A stretch of 15,223 nucleotides of DNA from DATBFG01 sp036558645 (GCA_036558645.1 DATBFG010000094.1:1-15223), one strand, 5' to 3'. Numbered from the stretch's first letter, positions 7,259 to 14,943 are shown. A program made the numbers and translations. Notes: a model not told the origin generated them from the sequence alone.

Positions 7259-7438
7259 TTACGATCCAACTCTTGATTGCGCCACGCCAAAGGCAGCATC
7301 CTTCTTTCGCGCGTCATTCTGTTGCACGTCCAACTCTCGATTGATTTCGCTGACCAGATCGAGAAGCTTATCGGCGTCGCATTCTTCCGACGCGAGACGG
7401 CATAGCTCCATAAGGCGGTTGTCCGAAGCACTACTCAT
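7259..7438 (-). CDS. small charged helical protein (59 residues), acidobacterial-type, function unknown
   Basis: ATG 7438 to TAA 7259. The ribosome binding site GAGGTG sits four bases before the start. The protein begins MSSASDNRLMELCRLASEEC and continues DADKLLDLVSEINRELDVQQ, then a basic NDARKK stretch. It should be almost entirely helical, with no signal peptide or membrane segment. I recognise the pattern LCxxAxxExDxxKLLxLVxEINRxLxxxxxR from short conserved proteins in Acidobacteria genomes; no function is known to me. Base composition and the good ribosome binding site support real coding. Its leader holds a hairpin with a T-run. Confidence 0.75.
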   Translation of the reverse strand: MSSASDNRLMELCRLASEECDADKLLDLVSEINRELDVQQNDARKKDAAFGVAQSRVGS

Positions 7439-7479
7439 GGCTCACCTCTCGGACTCCTGAGTTCTTCAGGATCTCTCGA

Positions 7480-7520
7480 GAAAAAAATCCCGCCACCCGG
7501 GGAGACCAAAGATGACGGGA
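7480..7520 (-). terminator. terminator-like hairpin upstream of the 59-residue gene
   Basis: On the minus strand TCCCGTCA and TGGCGGGA pair (one G-U) around a 17-base loop and are followed directly by seven T. It either ends transcription from the TonB receptor gene 180 bases upstream or acts as an attenuator in the leader of the 59-residue gene, since a TTGACA box lies further upstream. Confidence 0.6.
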
Positions 7521-7589
7521 AGACGAAAGGAGCATTTTTCGGTTGCTGTATGTAGTAAACCCCGGATTCCGATTTATGGCGGTAAAGAG

Positions 7590-7617
7590 TGAGTAAATCA
7601 ATGTAAAGTTTTGTCAA
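7590..7617 (-). promoter_or_regulatory. candidate promoter before the 59-residue gene
   Basis: A consensus -35 box TTGACA (complement of 7612-7617) is followed after 16 bases by TACTCA (complement of 7590-7595), a weak -10. A transcript from here would run through the hairpin at 7480-7520 before reaching the gene at 7438. Confidence 0.35.
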
Positions 7618-7625
7618 TTCCACGG

Positions 7626-7638
7626 GTCACGTAGTGAC
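7626..7638. promoter_or_regulatory. short palindrome GTCAC-GTA-GTGAC
   Basis: Perfect 5-bp arms around three bases, lying just upstream of the TTGACA box on the minus strand. The position would suit an activator site. Short palindromes like this also occur by chance. Confidence 0.25.
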
Positions 7639-7700
7639 GCGTCAAGCCACTCCTCCCCCGAAAGCCGCGAAGGGTGGGCTACCCGCTCGAAATGCGATTC

Positions 7701-9950
7701 CTAATAGTGAAATCTGTACTTTAGCTGCACTGCAAGTTCGCGTGGGTTTGCGAAATGTGTGCCGCCGAAAGTGTTGCTGTTATCCAGTTGATACAGGTGG
7801 TTCGTGAAATTCAGCGCGGTGAACCGCACGTCCCAGTTCTCGCCGAAAGACTTGGTTAGCGAGAGATCGTAGGTAGTATGCGCCGGCAGGTGCTGCGGAC
7901 CTTCTTCGTCAAGGAATCCGGAGCCATAGTTGACGTTGAAGTCGGCAACGATACGCCATGGTACAAAAACATTGACCCCCGTAGAGAGCGTATTGCGCTG
8001 ATCGTGATCCAGGTAGCAATAGTCCACCGCGTCGCAAACCTCGTCGTCGGGGATCAAGCCGCCATTGGCGGCACCCCGCCACTCCGCGTATTGCCTCGAG
8101 TACGCGAGATGAAGCTGAGCGCGTCCCGCAATGCGTGGAGAGGTGGCGGTTCCTTCCCACCCGTGAATCCGTGCGCGGTCGAGCGTGAGCGGGAAGAAGA
8201 TGTTTGAGTTGCCAAGAACATCGTGATCGAAGAAGTTCTTCGCAGCGGTGCGAAAGTTGCTCACATCGAAGGTCCAACCCTGGAACGGAATGGTGAGTCC
8301 GAATTCGTGTTGTTCATCCCGCTCGCCATGTAGAGGCTGGAACTCGAATCCCTCCTGCGCAGCTACATCGAGCAACGGCCCCGAGACTGACAGGAGCGGC
8401 GGTGCCTGATAGTAGCGGCCGTAGAATGCCCGGGCGACCCAGCCGAGTTTCGGAATCCGGAGTGCCGCACCGATGCGGGGATCAGCAGCATTTTCACTGA
8501 TTGCGCCTTCAAAGTGTGTAAGCCGAACACCGCCGTTTAAGGTTAGCCAATTCGTGAGTTTGTATTGATCTTCGAGGAAGATGGCTGCCACGCTTCCCCA
8601 TGCAATTTCGCGCTGCCGGAGAGGTGGATTGCTGCCATCGCTCGTTACCGTGGCGAACAATTGGTTGTCGTGCTGTCCGAAAATCTGTAGGCCAGCGCGG
8701 GCGTTGTGTCGTCCATGGACCGTGGCGATCTGCGTGACACCGCCAAAGTAGGTGGACCCGCGATCGTTTTCCGGGATGACCACTCCGCTTGCTGGATCTC
8801 CCACGAACTTGCCATCGTAATGAGCGCGATTGAAGTGAAAAAACGGCGATACCGTTAGCACAGTGCCTGGACTTAAGGTGTGCAGCCAGGTGAAGTTGAC
8901 CAAATCATCGTGCTCGTCCTCGACATCGCGAACGCCGAGTTCCTGCTGCTCTGGATTGTTGGGGACCTGGTAGTGATCTCCACGAACAGAGGCAGTCAGG
9001 CGCAATTGGTCGTTTGGCGTCTGGTTGAAGATGAGAGATGTGAAACCGCCCAATCCTGCCGCCTGGTCATGGATAACATCAGAGCTCGGGGTTTCGAGTC
9101 CGAGGTCGGTTCTGTAGCCCGACAGGCTGGCATAGTAGGCAAAACGCTCAGTATGGTCGCCGAAGCTGAGTTGGTCGTTAGTGTTGTTGTAGCTACCGTA
9201 GCTGGCGATGAGTTCGCCCTGTCGGTTGCGTTCGAATCCAGAGCGGGTCACGACGTTGAACACGCCGTACGTCCGGTCTCCGTATTCTGCCGAGTATCCA
9301 CCTCGTTGCACTTCGAGGTAGTCGATGTCCTTGGGATCGAATTGAGGACCGACATTGGACGCGATGTTGGTATTCGGAACCGGCACACCGTCAAGCAGCC
9401 ATGAAACCTGGTGTCCCCCGCGAATATGCAACTGATCATGAATCATGTATGCGCTAGGGACATAGTTGGTGATCATGGCCATGCTGTTGGTCTGATCCGC
9501 TCCCGGCGTAGTCGAAATCTGGTCGCGGCTGATGATTGTGCTGGTTGTAGATGATGTGGCATCGACGGGCGCTGGTGTGTCCCGCACTTCGACGGTCTCA
9601 CTTGTCTTCGCGATAGTGAGGGCGAAATGCAAACGCGCGTCGCGACCGGAACCCAGCACGAGGCTCTGGGCCTGGGTTTCGAACCCGGGAACTTCGATTG
9701 TGACCTGGTAATCGCCAATGGGTACAGCATCGAAACGAAACTCTCCGTTGGCGTCGGAGGTAACGAGTTTCGACCAGCTGGAGTTCCGGGCTCTTAACGT
9801 GACTTGTGCACCCTCGACCGGTCGATGCTGGGGATCGTGAATCAATCCCTGCACAGAGCCGAAGATAGTTGCAATGACGGGCAGCGACACGGCGACGAGA
9901 AACACTGCTGCTAGAGCTATCGTTCGTTTGAGCGATCGTCTGTTCGACAT
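7701..9950 (-). CDS. TonB-dependent outer-membrane receptor with N-terminal carboxypeptidase-regulatory-like domain
   Basis: 749 residues. A signal-anchor-like stretch (residues 9-28) is followed by a carboxypeptidase-regulatory-like beta sandwich (about 32-112: GLIHDPQHRPVEGAQVTL, DANGEFRFDAVPIGDYQVTI). The plug spans about 125-238: LHIRGGHQVSWLLDGVPVPN, DIDYLEVQRGGYSAEYGDRT and FNVVTRSG. The beta-barrel follows and ends in an aromatic-rich YRFHY, as expected for outer-membrane insertion. By family knowledge it imports a scarce ligand using TonB energy; the ligand cannot be read from sequence, but neighbours point to a metal or heme theme. ATG 9950 lies one base after the stop of the DUF5666-like gene, so the two are almost surely cotranscribed, perhaps with translational coupling. 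tonB, exbB and exbD are not in the window. Confidence 0.93.
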   Translation of the reverse strand: MSNRRSLKRTIALAAVFLVAVSLPVIATIFGSVQGLIHDPQHRPVEGAQVTLRARNSSWSKLVTSDANGEFRFDAVPIGDYQVTIEVPGFETQAQSLVLGSGRDARLHFALTIAKTSETVEVRDTPAPVDATSSTTSTIISRDQISTTPGADQTNSMAMITNYVPSAYMIHDQLHIRGGHQVSWLLDGVPVPNTNIASNVGPQFDPKDIDYLEVQRGGYSAEYGDRTYGVFNVVTRSGFERNRQGELIASYGSYNNTNDQLSFGDHTERFAYYASLSGYRTDLGLETPSSDVIHDQAAGLGGFTSLIFNQTPNDQLRLTASVRGDHYQVPNNPEQQELGVRDVEDEHDDLVNFTWLHTLSPGTVLTVSPFFHFNRAHYDGKFVGDPASGVVIPENDRGSTYFGGVTQIATVHGRHNARAGLQIFGQHDNQLFATVTSDGSNPPLRQREIAWGSVAAIFLEDQYKLTNWLTLNGGVRLTHFEGAISENAADPRIGAALRIPKLGWVARAFYGRYYQAPPLLSVSGPLLDVAAQEGFEFQPLHGERDEQHEFGLTIPFQGWTFDVSNFRTAAKNFFDHDVLGNSNIFFPLTLDRARIHGWEGTATSPRIAGRAQLHLAYSRQYAEWRGAANGGLIPDDEVCDAVDYCYLDHDQRNTLSTGVNVFVPWRIVADFNVNYGSGFLDEEGPQHLPAHTTYDLSLTKSFGENWDVRFTALNFTNHLYQLDNSNTFGGTHFANPRELAVQLKYRFHY

Positions 9951-9951
9951 A

Positions 9952-10266
9952 TTACTTTGCAGCCTTTCCCGGTTTGGCCTTGCCTAGTTCGATCTCGGCC
10001 GCATGCAAAGTACCGTCATGACTCTTCGCATGGATGACGATGCGGTCCCCAACCTGCACGTCGCTCAATGAAGCGGCAACACCTCCGCGTGAAATTTTCG
10101 TGGAATTGTCGACGGCTACTTGTTTGTTCTCGCCGGCGGTGGTCTTTACTGAGATCGAGTTGCCGGAAACCGAGTCAACTGTGCCGACAACGTGCTCCAT
10201 GCCCTCGTGGGCGAAAGCGATCGTACAAAGGAATGCCAATAGGGTCACTGATACAAGCTTCTTCAT
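9952..10266 (-). CDS. DUF5666-like small periplasmic protein
   Basis: 104 residues from ATG 10266; GGAG nine bases upstream supports it over an in-frame TTG at 10281. A signal peptide (MKKLVSVTLLAFLCTIAFA) is followed by HEGMEH at the mature N-terminus. The rest is a small beta-barrel-type domain: VVGTVDSVSGNSISVKT, VAVDNSTKISRGG, LSDVQVGDRIVIHAK and HAAEIELG, the pattern of DUF5666. The C-terminus is basic and Lys/Ala-rich. Function is unknown; the His-Met-His start could bind copper or a similar metal (inference). The gene begins 15 bases after the cytochrome stop and ends one base before the receptor start. Confidence 0.85.
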   Translation of the reverse strand: MKKLVSVTLLAFLCTIAFAHEGMEHVVGTVDSVSGNSISVKTTAGENKQVAVDNSTKISRGGVAASLSDVQVGDRIVIHAKSHDGTLHAAEIELGKAKPGKAAK

Positions 10267-10281
10267 GATGCCAATCTCCAA

Positions 10282-10872
10282 TTAGTGATGGTGAGCGGCC
10301 GATGGCGCGTCTCCCCCGTTAAGAAAATCCTGTTCAGCCTTTTCTTCCTCTATTTCCGCCGGACTGCGGGGGTTGAACTTTTCCATGTCATGCAACTCGT
10401 CAGCGGTAATGGAGGGAAGGTGGCGGACAAATAACACCAGCTTCCAGCTGTCCTCATCGGGTTCGGATTCTCCCCACCCGGGCATGCCAGTGAAGCGCAC
10501 ACCGTTGTGGATGATGAAGTACAGTTCCCCATCGGTCAGTTGTTGAGTTGCCTCCTGCCGCATGTCCGGGGCTCGCGGGTACAACCTGCGTCCCATCGCG
10601 GTATTGCCGCTGCCATCATTGCCGTGACAACTGGCACAGTGATCCGCGAAGTGATGAGCAGCTTCCTGCTGCAATTCCGGAGAGCTTTGCATCGGATTTG
10701 GCCGACGGCGAGCATCCGATGGCATTGCCCATGACCGCAGACGCCGCGCCAAAGCGGTTTCCACCGCGCCTGGCGCCTCGTGTGTGCCAGACCCGGCGCG
10801 CTTCAGCAGGACCACGGCCCCGACTGCAACGAGGCAAAGCACAACCGCCCAGAATTTCAATGTCCGAGACAT
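10282..10872 (-). CDS. membrane-anchored monoheme cytochrome c
   Basis: 196 residues. An N-terminal uncleaved-looking helix (residues 6-23) anchors it with the heme domain outside. The heme motif is CASCH (Cys79, Cys82, His83) followed by GNDGSGN; the likely distal ligand is Met130 in FTGMPGWGE. LTDGELYFIIHNGVRFTGMP is typical of small c-type cytochromes attached to oxidases or dehydrogenases. The C-terminal region is acidic (PAEIEEEKAEQDF) and ends in three His. It should carry electrons in the periplasm; the partner is not in the window. ATG 10872 has only a weak ribosome binding site. The DUF5666-like gene starts 15 bases after the stop. About 180 bases without a gene lie upstream. Confidence 0.92.
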   Translation of the reverse strand: MSRTLKFWAVVLCLVAVGAVVLLKRAGSGTHEAPGAVETALARRLRSWAMPSDARRRPNPMQSSPELQQEAAHHFADHCASCHGNDGSGNTAMGRRLYPRAPDMRQEATQQLTDGELYFIIHNGVRFTGMPGWGESEPDEDSWKLVLFVRHLPSITADELHDMEKFNPRSPAEIEEEKAEQDFLNGGDAPSAAHHH

Positions 10873-11054
10873 GCAAACTTACTCACTACATCGCAAACAC
10901 GGGAAATTCGGCGACACTGATTGCGTAGTTCTAACCGCAAAACATATCGCCAGAACTCCGCTGCTAATTGGAAAGTAGAGGAGAATCTGAAAGCCGGCGG
11001 GTTTGCCGTCGTTTATCGACGAGCAAGACGGCTACACCAACGGCAAGTCAATGG

Positions 11055-11393
11055 CTAGGAATAGGAAGGAGGACCGCGATCGAGCTGGGAGTCGTGCGGT
11101 TCAACCGTCCGATAACGATGATCGGCCGGGAGCAGAAGCTCTACAGATGGTTGTTCTAGGGAAAAAGATCGTGCGGGCGCAGTATTCGCCCAATGCGACA
11201 CGGCAAGCGACCGGCAACATTCATGGTGTGCGCACTCTCGCGCACCATACCCAACCTGCCTTGAAGAGGCCGGTTGGGTGGGCTTCCGCATGCAACATGC
11301 GTGGGGCGAAGGCGCAGTCACTGCCAGCGCGGCAGGCACTAATATGCCGACCAACAACAGCACCAGCAGGGTTCTGGCAATCCAGCGTTGCAT
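11055..11393 (-). CDS. secreted Cys/His-rich small protein, function unknown
   Basis: 112 residues from ATG 11393 (MQRWIARTLLVLLLVGILVP...), chosen because it gives a proper signal peptide; an in-frame start exists at 11420. The mature part carries H31-x-C33-C34-M35 and, 20 residues later, C54-x-H56-H57-x-C59-C60, followed by RSLAVSHWA. The C-terminal half has no recognisable domain. The motif spacing suggests a metal site or two disulfides in the periplasm. I recall similar short HACC...CC proteins from Acidobacteria but no function for them. It lies between the TPR gene and the cytochrome gene on the same strand. Overlapping frames on both strands are open here, so coding rests on the signal peptide and motif pattern. 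Confidence 0.65.
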   Translation of the reverse strand: MQRWIARTLLVLLLVGILVPAALAVTAPSPHACCMRKPTQPASSRQVGYGARECAHHECCRSLAVSHWANTAPARSFSLEQPSVELLLPADHRYRTVEPHDSQLDRGPPSYS

Positions 11394-11409
11394 TGGATGT
11401 TTTCCACAA

Positions 11410-11426
11410 GCAGGCCCCACGCCTGC
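11410..11426. repeat. 6-bp hairpin in the leader of the Cys/His-rich gene
   Basis: GCAGGC and GCCTGC pair perfectly around CCCAC, 17-33 bases before the start at 11393. Short and of uncertain role. Confidence 0.3.
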
Positions 11427-11511
11427 CTACACAGATTGACTGCTTTTCCAAGAATAGGTTACAGCCCCCGAAAAGTGCAACTTTCCTCAACTTCTCCGGA
11501 GCCAGCCAAGA

Positions 11512-13125
11512 TCATTTCTGCGCTGATAAGGCAAGTTTTGCGCGCGCTTCTACCACCTCGGGCCGCTCCGATTCTCCAGCGATCGAAAGCAGCTTCTGGT
11601 AATACTGTGCGGCAACCGGCGAATTACCTGCAGCCTGGGCCGCGCTCGCCGCACCGTACAGCGCATTAAAACGATTCGGAGCCACGCCGAGAACCGAGCG
11701 GTATTCGGTGAGGGCCTCCTGTGGCTGCTTCTGAAGCATGAGCAGGTCCGCGAGCATTTCGCGGGCGGGCGTCACGGCACCTGGCGTGACGGCGTGCTTG
11801 TCCATGCTCTCTTCCAGCTCCGCGGCGGACCGAAGCAATCGAAGTGAATCGTCCGACTTGTTGGAAGACTGCGATATCCAGGCGGCGACTTCGAGCCTCT
11901 GCACTTCTATCTGATTCGCCCAATATTGGTTGTTCTGCTTGGAAGTCGCATCCCGCAGTGACGCCAGCGTTTTTTCTGCGTCTGACGCACGCGATACATC
12001 ACCGAGTCGCGCGCTGCCCACACCAATCGCTGTCCAACTGATCGCTTCCGCCCAAGGGACTAGGTTTGGCGGCGCTTTTAATCCGCCGGCTTGCTTCCAG
12101 TCGTGGGTTTCGATGGCATACCGGGCCGGGATCGCCGCCAGGCCGTAGTTACCGGTCAAGCTCAACCCCTTCGCGGGCGGAAGCGAGTTCATTTCATCGA
12201 TCACCGCCTTTGCCTGCTGCATGCGCCCGCTCTGGAGATAGGCGTATTCCATGTAGTCCATCGCATGCAGACGTTGATCCCTGGCCTCGCCATTCATCGA
12301 GGTACTCTCGGCACTTGCAGCCAGGTCGGCTGACTTTCGATTTGAAGCGATGGATTCATCCCACAGGCCGGTACGTGTGAAGATGTGGGAAGGCATGTGA
12401 TTAGCGTGTGCCGATGCCGGCGCGATCTTGGCGTAGGCCCGAGCTGCGGGCAGTCCCCGTTCCGCCAGCACCGGATTGTCATAACAATGAATAATGTAGT
12501 GAGCAACCCCCGGATGCTGGGGCTGCTTGGCGAAGATCGGCTCAAGGATTTCGCCGCACTTGCGCTGGTTGCTGAACGTCTTATCGGTTTTTGGCGCGGT
12601 GATCGCCAGCGTCACAGCGTGGAAAATGGCGGCTTCACTGTCGTCTGGATAGGCTGCCTGAACCTCACCCATCTTTTGTTCAAAGGCTCGGGCGTGAGTA
12701 GGAACGTCTTTTCCGTCCTCGCGATAGATCTCTGCCAGAGCGTCAATATAGGCCTTCTCCCGGACGGTCGTCTGAGCGTTCTCCGAGGCAAGCGATTGCG
12801 CCTTTCTTAGGGCGACTCTCCCCGCGGCAGTGTCGCCGTTGTCCCACAGCCCATGATAGTGGGACATTGCAACTCCCCACATCGCCATCGCACAGTGCGC
12901 ATCCTGCCTGACGACATCCTCAAACACGCTTCGTGCTTGTTCGTACTGGAATGAGTGAAGAAGTGCGACCCCATGGTTGAAGTTCCCCTCCACGGATTTT
13001 GCACAGGAAGTTGCGAAGTGGACAGAACCGATTTCTTGTTCGGTGAGCTGATGTTGATGCCCTTCGTCTGCGAATACAGCGGGACACAAAAAGGCGAGGA
13101 AAAGGAAGCAGGTAAGAAAACGCAT
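11512..13125 (-). CDS. secreted TPR protein with conserved His motifs
   Basis: 537 residues with signal peptide MRFLTCFLFLAFLCPAVFA and a mature N-terminus DEGHQHQ. TPR-like helical repeats run through the protein (for example GVALLHSFQYEQARSVFEDV, LHAMDYMEYAYLQSGRMQQA and EALTEYRSVLGVAPNRFNAL). Two histidine-rich motifs, HPGVAHYIIHCYD (204-216) and SAHANHMPSHIF (239-250), are family hallmarks that I recognise from other environmental bacteria; they suggest a metal or cofactor site, but no function is established to my knowledge. It should be periplasmic. The ribosome binding site GGGGTGA sits four to five bases before ATG 13125. The hemoglobin gene lies 122 bases upstream, separated by stacked alternative hairpins; the Cys/His-rich gene follows by about 118 bases. 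Confidence 0.87.
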   Translation of the reverse strand: MRFLTCFLFLAFLCPAVFADEGHQHQLTEQEIGSVHFATSCAKSVEGNFNHGVALLHSFQYEQARSVFEDVVRQDAHCAMAMWGVAMSHYHGLWDNGDTAAGRVALRKAQSLASENAQTTVREKAYIDALAEIYREDGKDVPTHARAFEQKMGEVQAAYPDDSEAAIFHAVTLAITAPKTDKTFSNQRKCGEILEPIFAKQPQHPGVAHYIIHCYDNPVLAERGLPAARAYAKIAPASAHANHMPSHIFTRTGLWDESIASNRKSADLAASAESTSMNGEARDQRLHAMDYMEYAYLQSGRMQQAKAVIDEMNSLPPAKGLSLTGNYGLAAIPARYAIETHDWKQAGGLKAPPNLVPWAEAISWTAIGVGSARLGDVSRASDAEKTLASLRDATSKQNNQYWANQIEVQRLEVAAWISQSSNKSDDSLRLLRSAAELEESMDKHAVTPGAVTPAREMLADLLMLQKQPQEALTEYRSVLGVAPNRFNALYGAASAAQAAGNSPVAAQYYQKLLSIAGESERPEVVEARAKLALSAQK

Positions 13126-13189
13126 GTATCACCCCTATTTCGGAAGATTGTACTCCGAATAGGCGGATCAGGCCCTGCTCACCATCGGG

Positions 13190-13222
13190 TTGAGATCAGG
13201 TCTCAAGGGGTTTCTTGAGACC
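13190..13222. promoter_or_regulatory. two mutually exclusive hairpins between the hemoglobin and TPR genes
   Basis: The order is TTGAGA (13190-13195), TCTCAA (13201-13206), TTGAGA (13215-13220). The middle copy can pair with either flank: 6 bp with the left one, or 9 bp (GGTCTCAAG / CTTGAGACC, 13199-13222) with the right one. No T-run follows on either strand. It sits 65-97 bases before the TPR start. Confidence 0.55.
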
Positions 13223-13247
13223 CGTCACCCGACCTAAGGTTCTTAGC

Positions 13248-13708
13248 TTAGTGGCCCACGATGTCATTCTTCAGATTGGAAACTGCGCCTAAGACTTCGC
13301 TCTTCTCCTGGGTCGGCACTTTAAACTTATCGAGCGTAGCAGTAAGGTCTTTTACTGAGGCTTGCCAATCTTCCTCACTGATTTTCAACCCCGTGTGTGC
13401 GGTTTTCATGTCCTGACCGTGATACGCGCAGGGCCCACCCGTTGCTGGCAAAGAAAGTCCACGATATGTTCGCGGATACGTTTGAGTGAGTCCGTATTAT
13501 GGCCTGTCAGGAAGCGTGACAGTTGCGGATCGCTGGCCATTCTTGCGAGAAAGTCATCTGTTACCGCGGCCAGTGCGTCGTATCCACCCAGCCGCTTATA
13601 CAGGGTTGTTTGCGGTGAAGCTTGGGGAGGCCCGGCCATTGCTACCGGGGCCACGTAGGAAAATGCCATCATTACGGCTAAAAGCAGTGAAAAAGCCTTG
13701 ATTCTCAT
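13248..13708 (-). pseudogene. secreted group I truncated hemoglobin, interrupted by a one-base frameshift
   Basis: The start at ATG 13708 has a good ribosome binding site (AAGGAG, six bases upstream) and a signal peptide (MRIKAFSLLLAVMMAFSYVAPVAMA). The globin then reads LYKRLGGYDALAAVTDDFLA and continues to HIVDFLC before losing frame near 13447. The next frame resumes exactly in register with ATGGPCAYHGQDMKTAHTGL and runs to TAA 13248, ending DKFKVPTQEKSEVLGAV plus ten more residues. One base, most simply a G in the expected CAGGCAACG, is missing around 13445-13447. MKTAH holds the proximal heme His. The rest of the sequence is well conserved, so it is either a very recent mutation, a sequencing error or programmed shifting. 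Group I globins bind oxygen or nitric oxide; export to the periplasm is unusual but seen in some bacteria. Confidence 0.87.
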
Positions 13709-13912
13709 TCTGCGCTCCTTAATTACTCGGAAGTGACTCCACAGAAGTAGTACGAGCGACGGGAATGATCGGATTTTGCCCAGGCATTTCCTTCCGCCGC
13801 CCATCGGGGATAGCCAAAGTAGTCACCTGGCATGACTGGCAGTTGTCGAACACTCAAAAATTGCCGATCCTAAAAGCTCATCCTCGCCCTAGTGCGGGGC
13901 ATCCAATTGTTT

Positions 13913-14854
13913 ATGAAGAAGCGACGTATCGGCTCCCTGGAAGTCTCAGAAGTCGGAGTTGGTTGCAACAACTTCGGATGGCGCTTAGACGCTGCCGCTA
14001 CAGCCCTGGTCGTCGATGCCGCGCTCGATTCCGGCATCAATTTTTTTGACACTGCCGACATCTACGGCAAGGGTACGAGCGAAGAATATCTTGGGAAGGC
14101 GCTGGGACCGCGCCGCAAGCAGGTGATTGTTGCCACGAAATTCGGCATGGCAATGGATGGAGAGCGGCGAGGTGCGAAACCTGTCTATATGCGGCAAGCC
14201 GCAGAAGACAGCTTGCGACGTCTTGGAACGGACTACATCGATCTTTACCAACTGCACCAACCGGATTCCACAACCCCGATTGCAGATACACTTGGCGCTC
14301 TCGATCAATTGGTAAAGGAAGGCAAGGTTCGCGAGATCGGTTGCTCGAACTTTTCCGCGGACCAGATTCGCGAGGCGGTTGGGGCAGCAAAGCTTGGCTA
14401 TGCCGGTTTCGAAAGCGTGCAAAACCAGTACAGCCTGCTTCACCGTGAACCTGAAGATTACGTCCTGCCCGAGTGTGAACGGTTGGTACTTGCATTTCTC
14501 CCATACTTTCCACTCGCCAACGGTCTATTGACCGGCAAGTATCGCAAGGGACAGCCTCCGCCTGGAGGCACGCGGCTTGCGCCCGGCGAGCGACACGGTG
14601 GATTGCTTTCGGATCAGAATCTCAGCCTTGTTGAATCCTTGATTTTCTACGCCGAGCACAAGGATCGTAGTTTGCTGGAACTCTCTATTTCCTGGCTTGC
14701 CAGCCATGTTGTGGTGGCATCGGTAATCGCTGGTGCGACGAAACCTGAGCAGGTGCGTGCGAATGCGCGCGCTGCCGGTTGGCGCATGACGGAAGAAGAG
14801 ATGAATGAAATTGACACTATCCTGACCCGGTTTCGCTTGCGCAAAGCCTCGTAA
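13913..14854 (+). CDS. aldo/keto reductase
   Basis: 313 residues from ATG 13913; in-frame GTG 13892 and TTG 13907 are alternatives because no good ribosome binding site precedes the ATG. The catalytic tetrad is present: Asp46 and Tyr51 in FFDTADIYG, Lys76 in VATKFGM and His115 in YQLHQPD. EGKVREIGCSNFS, FESVQNQYSLLHR and the NADPH-phosphate region VIAGATKPEQVRANARA are typical of the Tas/YghZ-like branch. It should reduce an aldehyde or ketone with NADPH in the cytoplasm; the substrate is unknown. It is divergent from the hemoglobin gene across about 200 bases that could hold both promoters, and I see no convincing promoter boxes there. Confidence 0.94.
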   Translation: MKKRRIGSLEVSEVGVGCNNFGWRLDAAATALVVDAALDSGINFFDTADIYGKGTSEEYLGKALGPRRKQVIVATKFGMAMDGERRGAKPVYMRQAAEDSLRRLGTDYIDLYQLHQPDSTTPIADTLGALDQLVKEGKVREIGCSNFSADQIREAVGAAKLGYAGFESVQNQYSLLHREPEDYVLPECERLVLAFLPYFPLANGLLTGKYRKGQPPPGGTRLAPGERHGGLLSDQNLSLVESLIFYAEHKDRSLLELSISWLASHVVVASVIAGATKPEQVRANARAAGWRMTEEEMNEIDTILTRFRLRKAS

Positions 14855-14943
14855 CACTTGGGAGCACCCCACTCAAGGCTCGTTAACTCAACCACGCAAG
14901 TCCACGTTTCACCCCGAACCTTGGTTATGTAGTCAAGCGATGC

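Noticed and set aside
7435..7623. 62-residue minus-strand frame upstream of the small gene
   Set aside because: It starts at a GTG without a ribosome binding site, spans the promoter-like box and terminator-like hairpin, and has no protein-like pattern.
7640..7690. Possible dispersed acidobacterial repeat (AAGGGTGGGCTACCCG)
   Set aside because: The wording is familiar from intergenic repeats in acidobacteria, but a single degenerate copy in this window cannot support a call.
8880..9404. 174-residue plus-strand open frame
   Set aside because: Antisense to the TonB receptor plug and barrel region, with no domain of its own.
10873..11054. Small gene or clear promoter upstream of the cytochrome c gene
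   Set aside because: Frames in this 182-base stretch are short and unconvincing; only loose inverted repeats (TTGCCGT / ACGGCAA) are visible, with no T-run.
11003..11602. 199-residue plus-strand open frame
   Set aside because: It lies opposite the Cys/His-rich gene and the end of the TPR gene, shows no recognisable domain and reads like a low-complexity antisense frame.
13248..13451. Separate 67-residue gene starting at a TTG
   Set aside because: It is the C-terminal half of the truncated hemoglobin, in register with the N-terminal half after a one-base shift, and lacks its own ribosome binding site.
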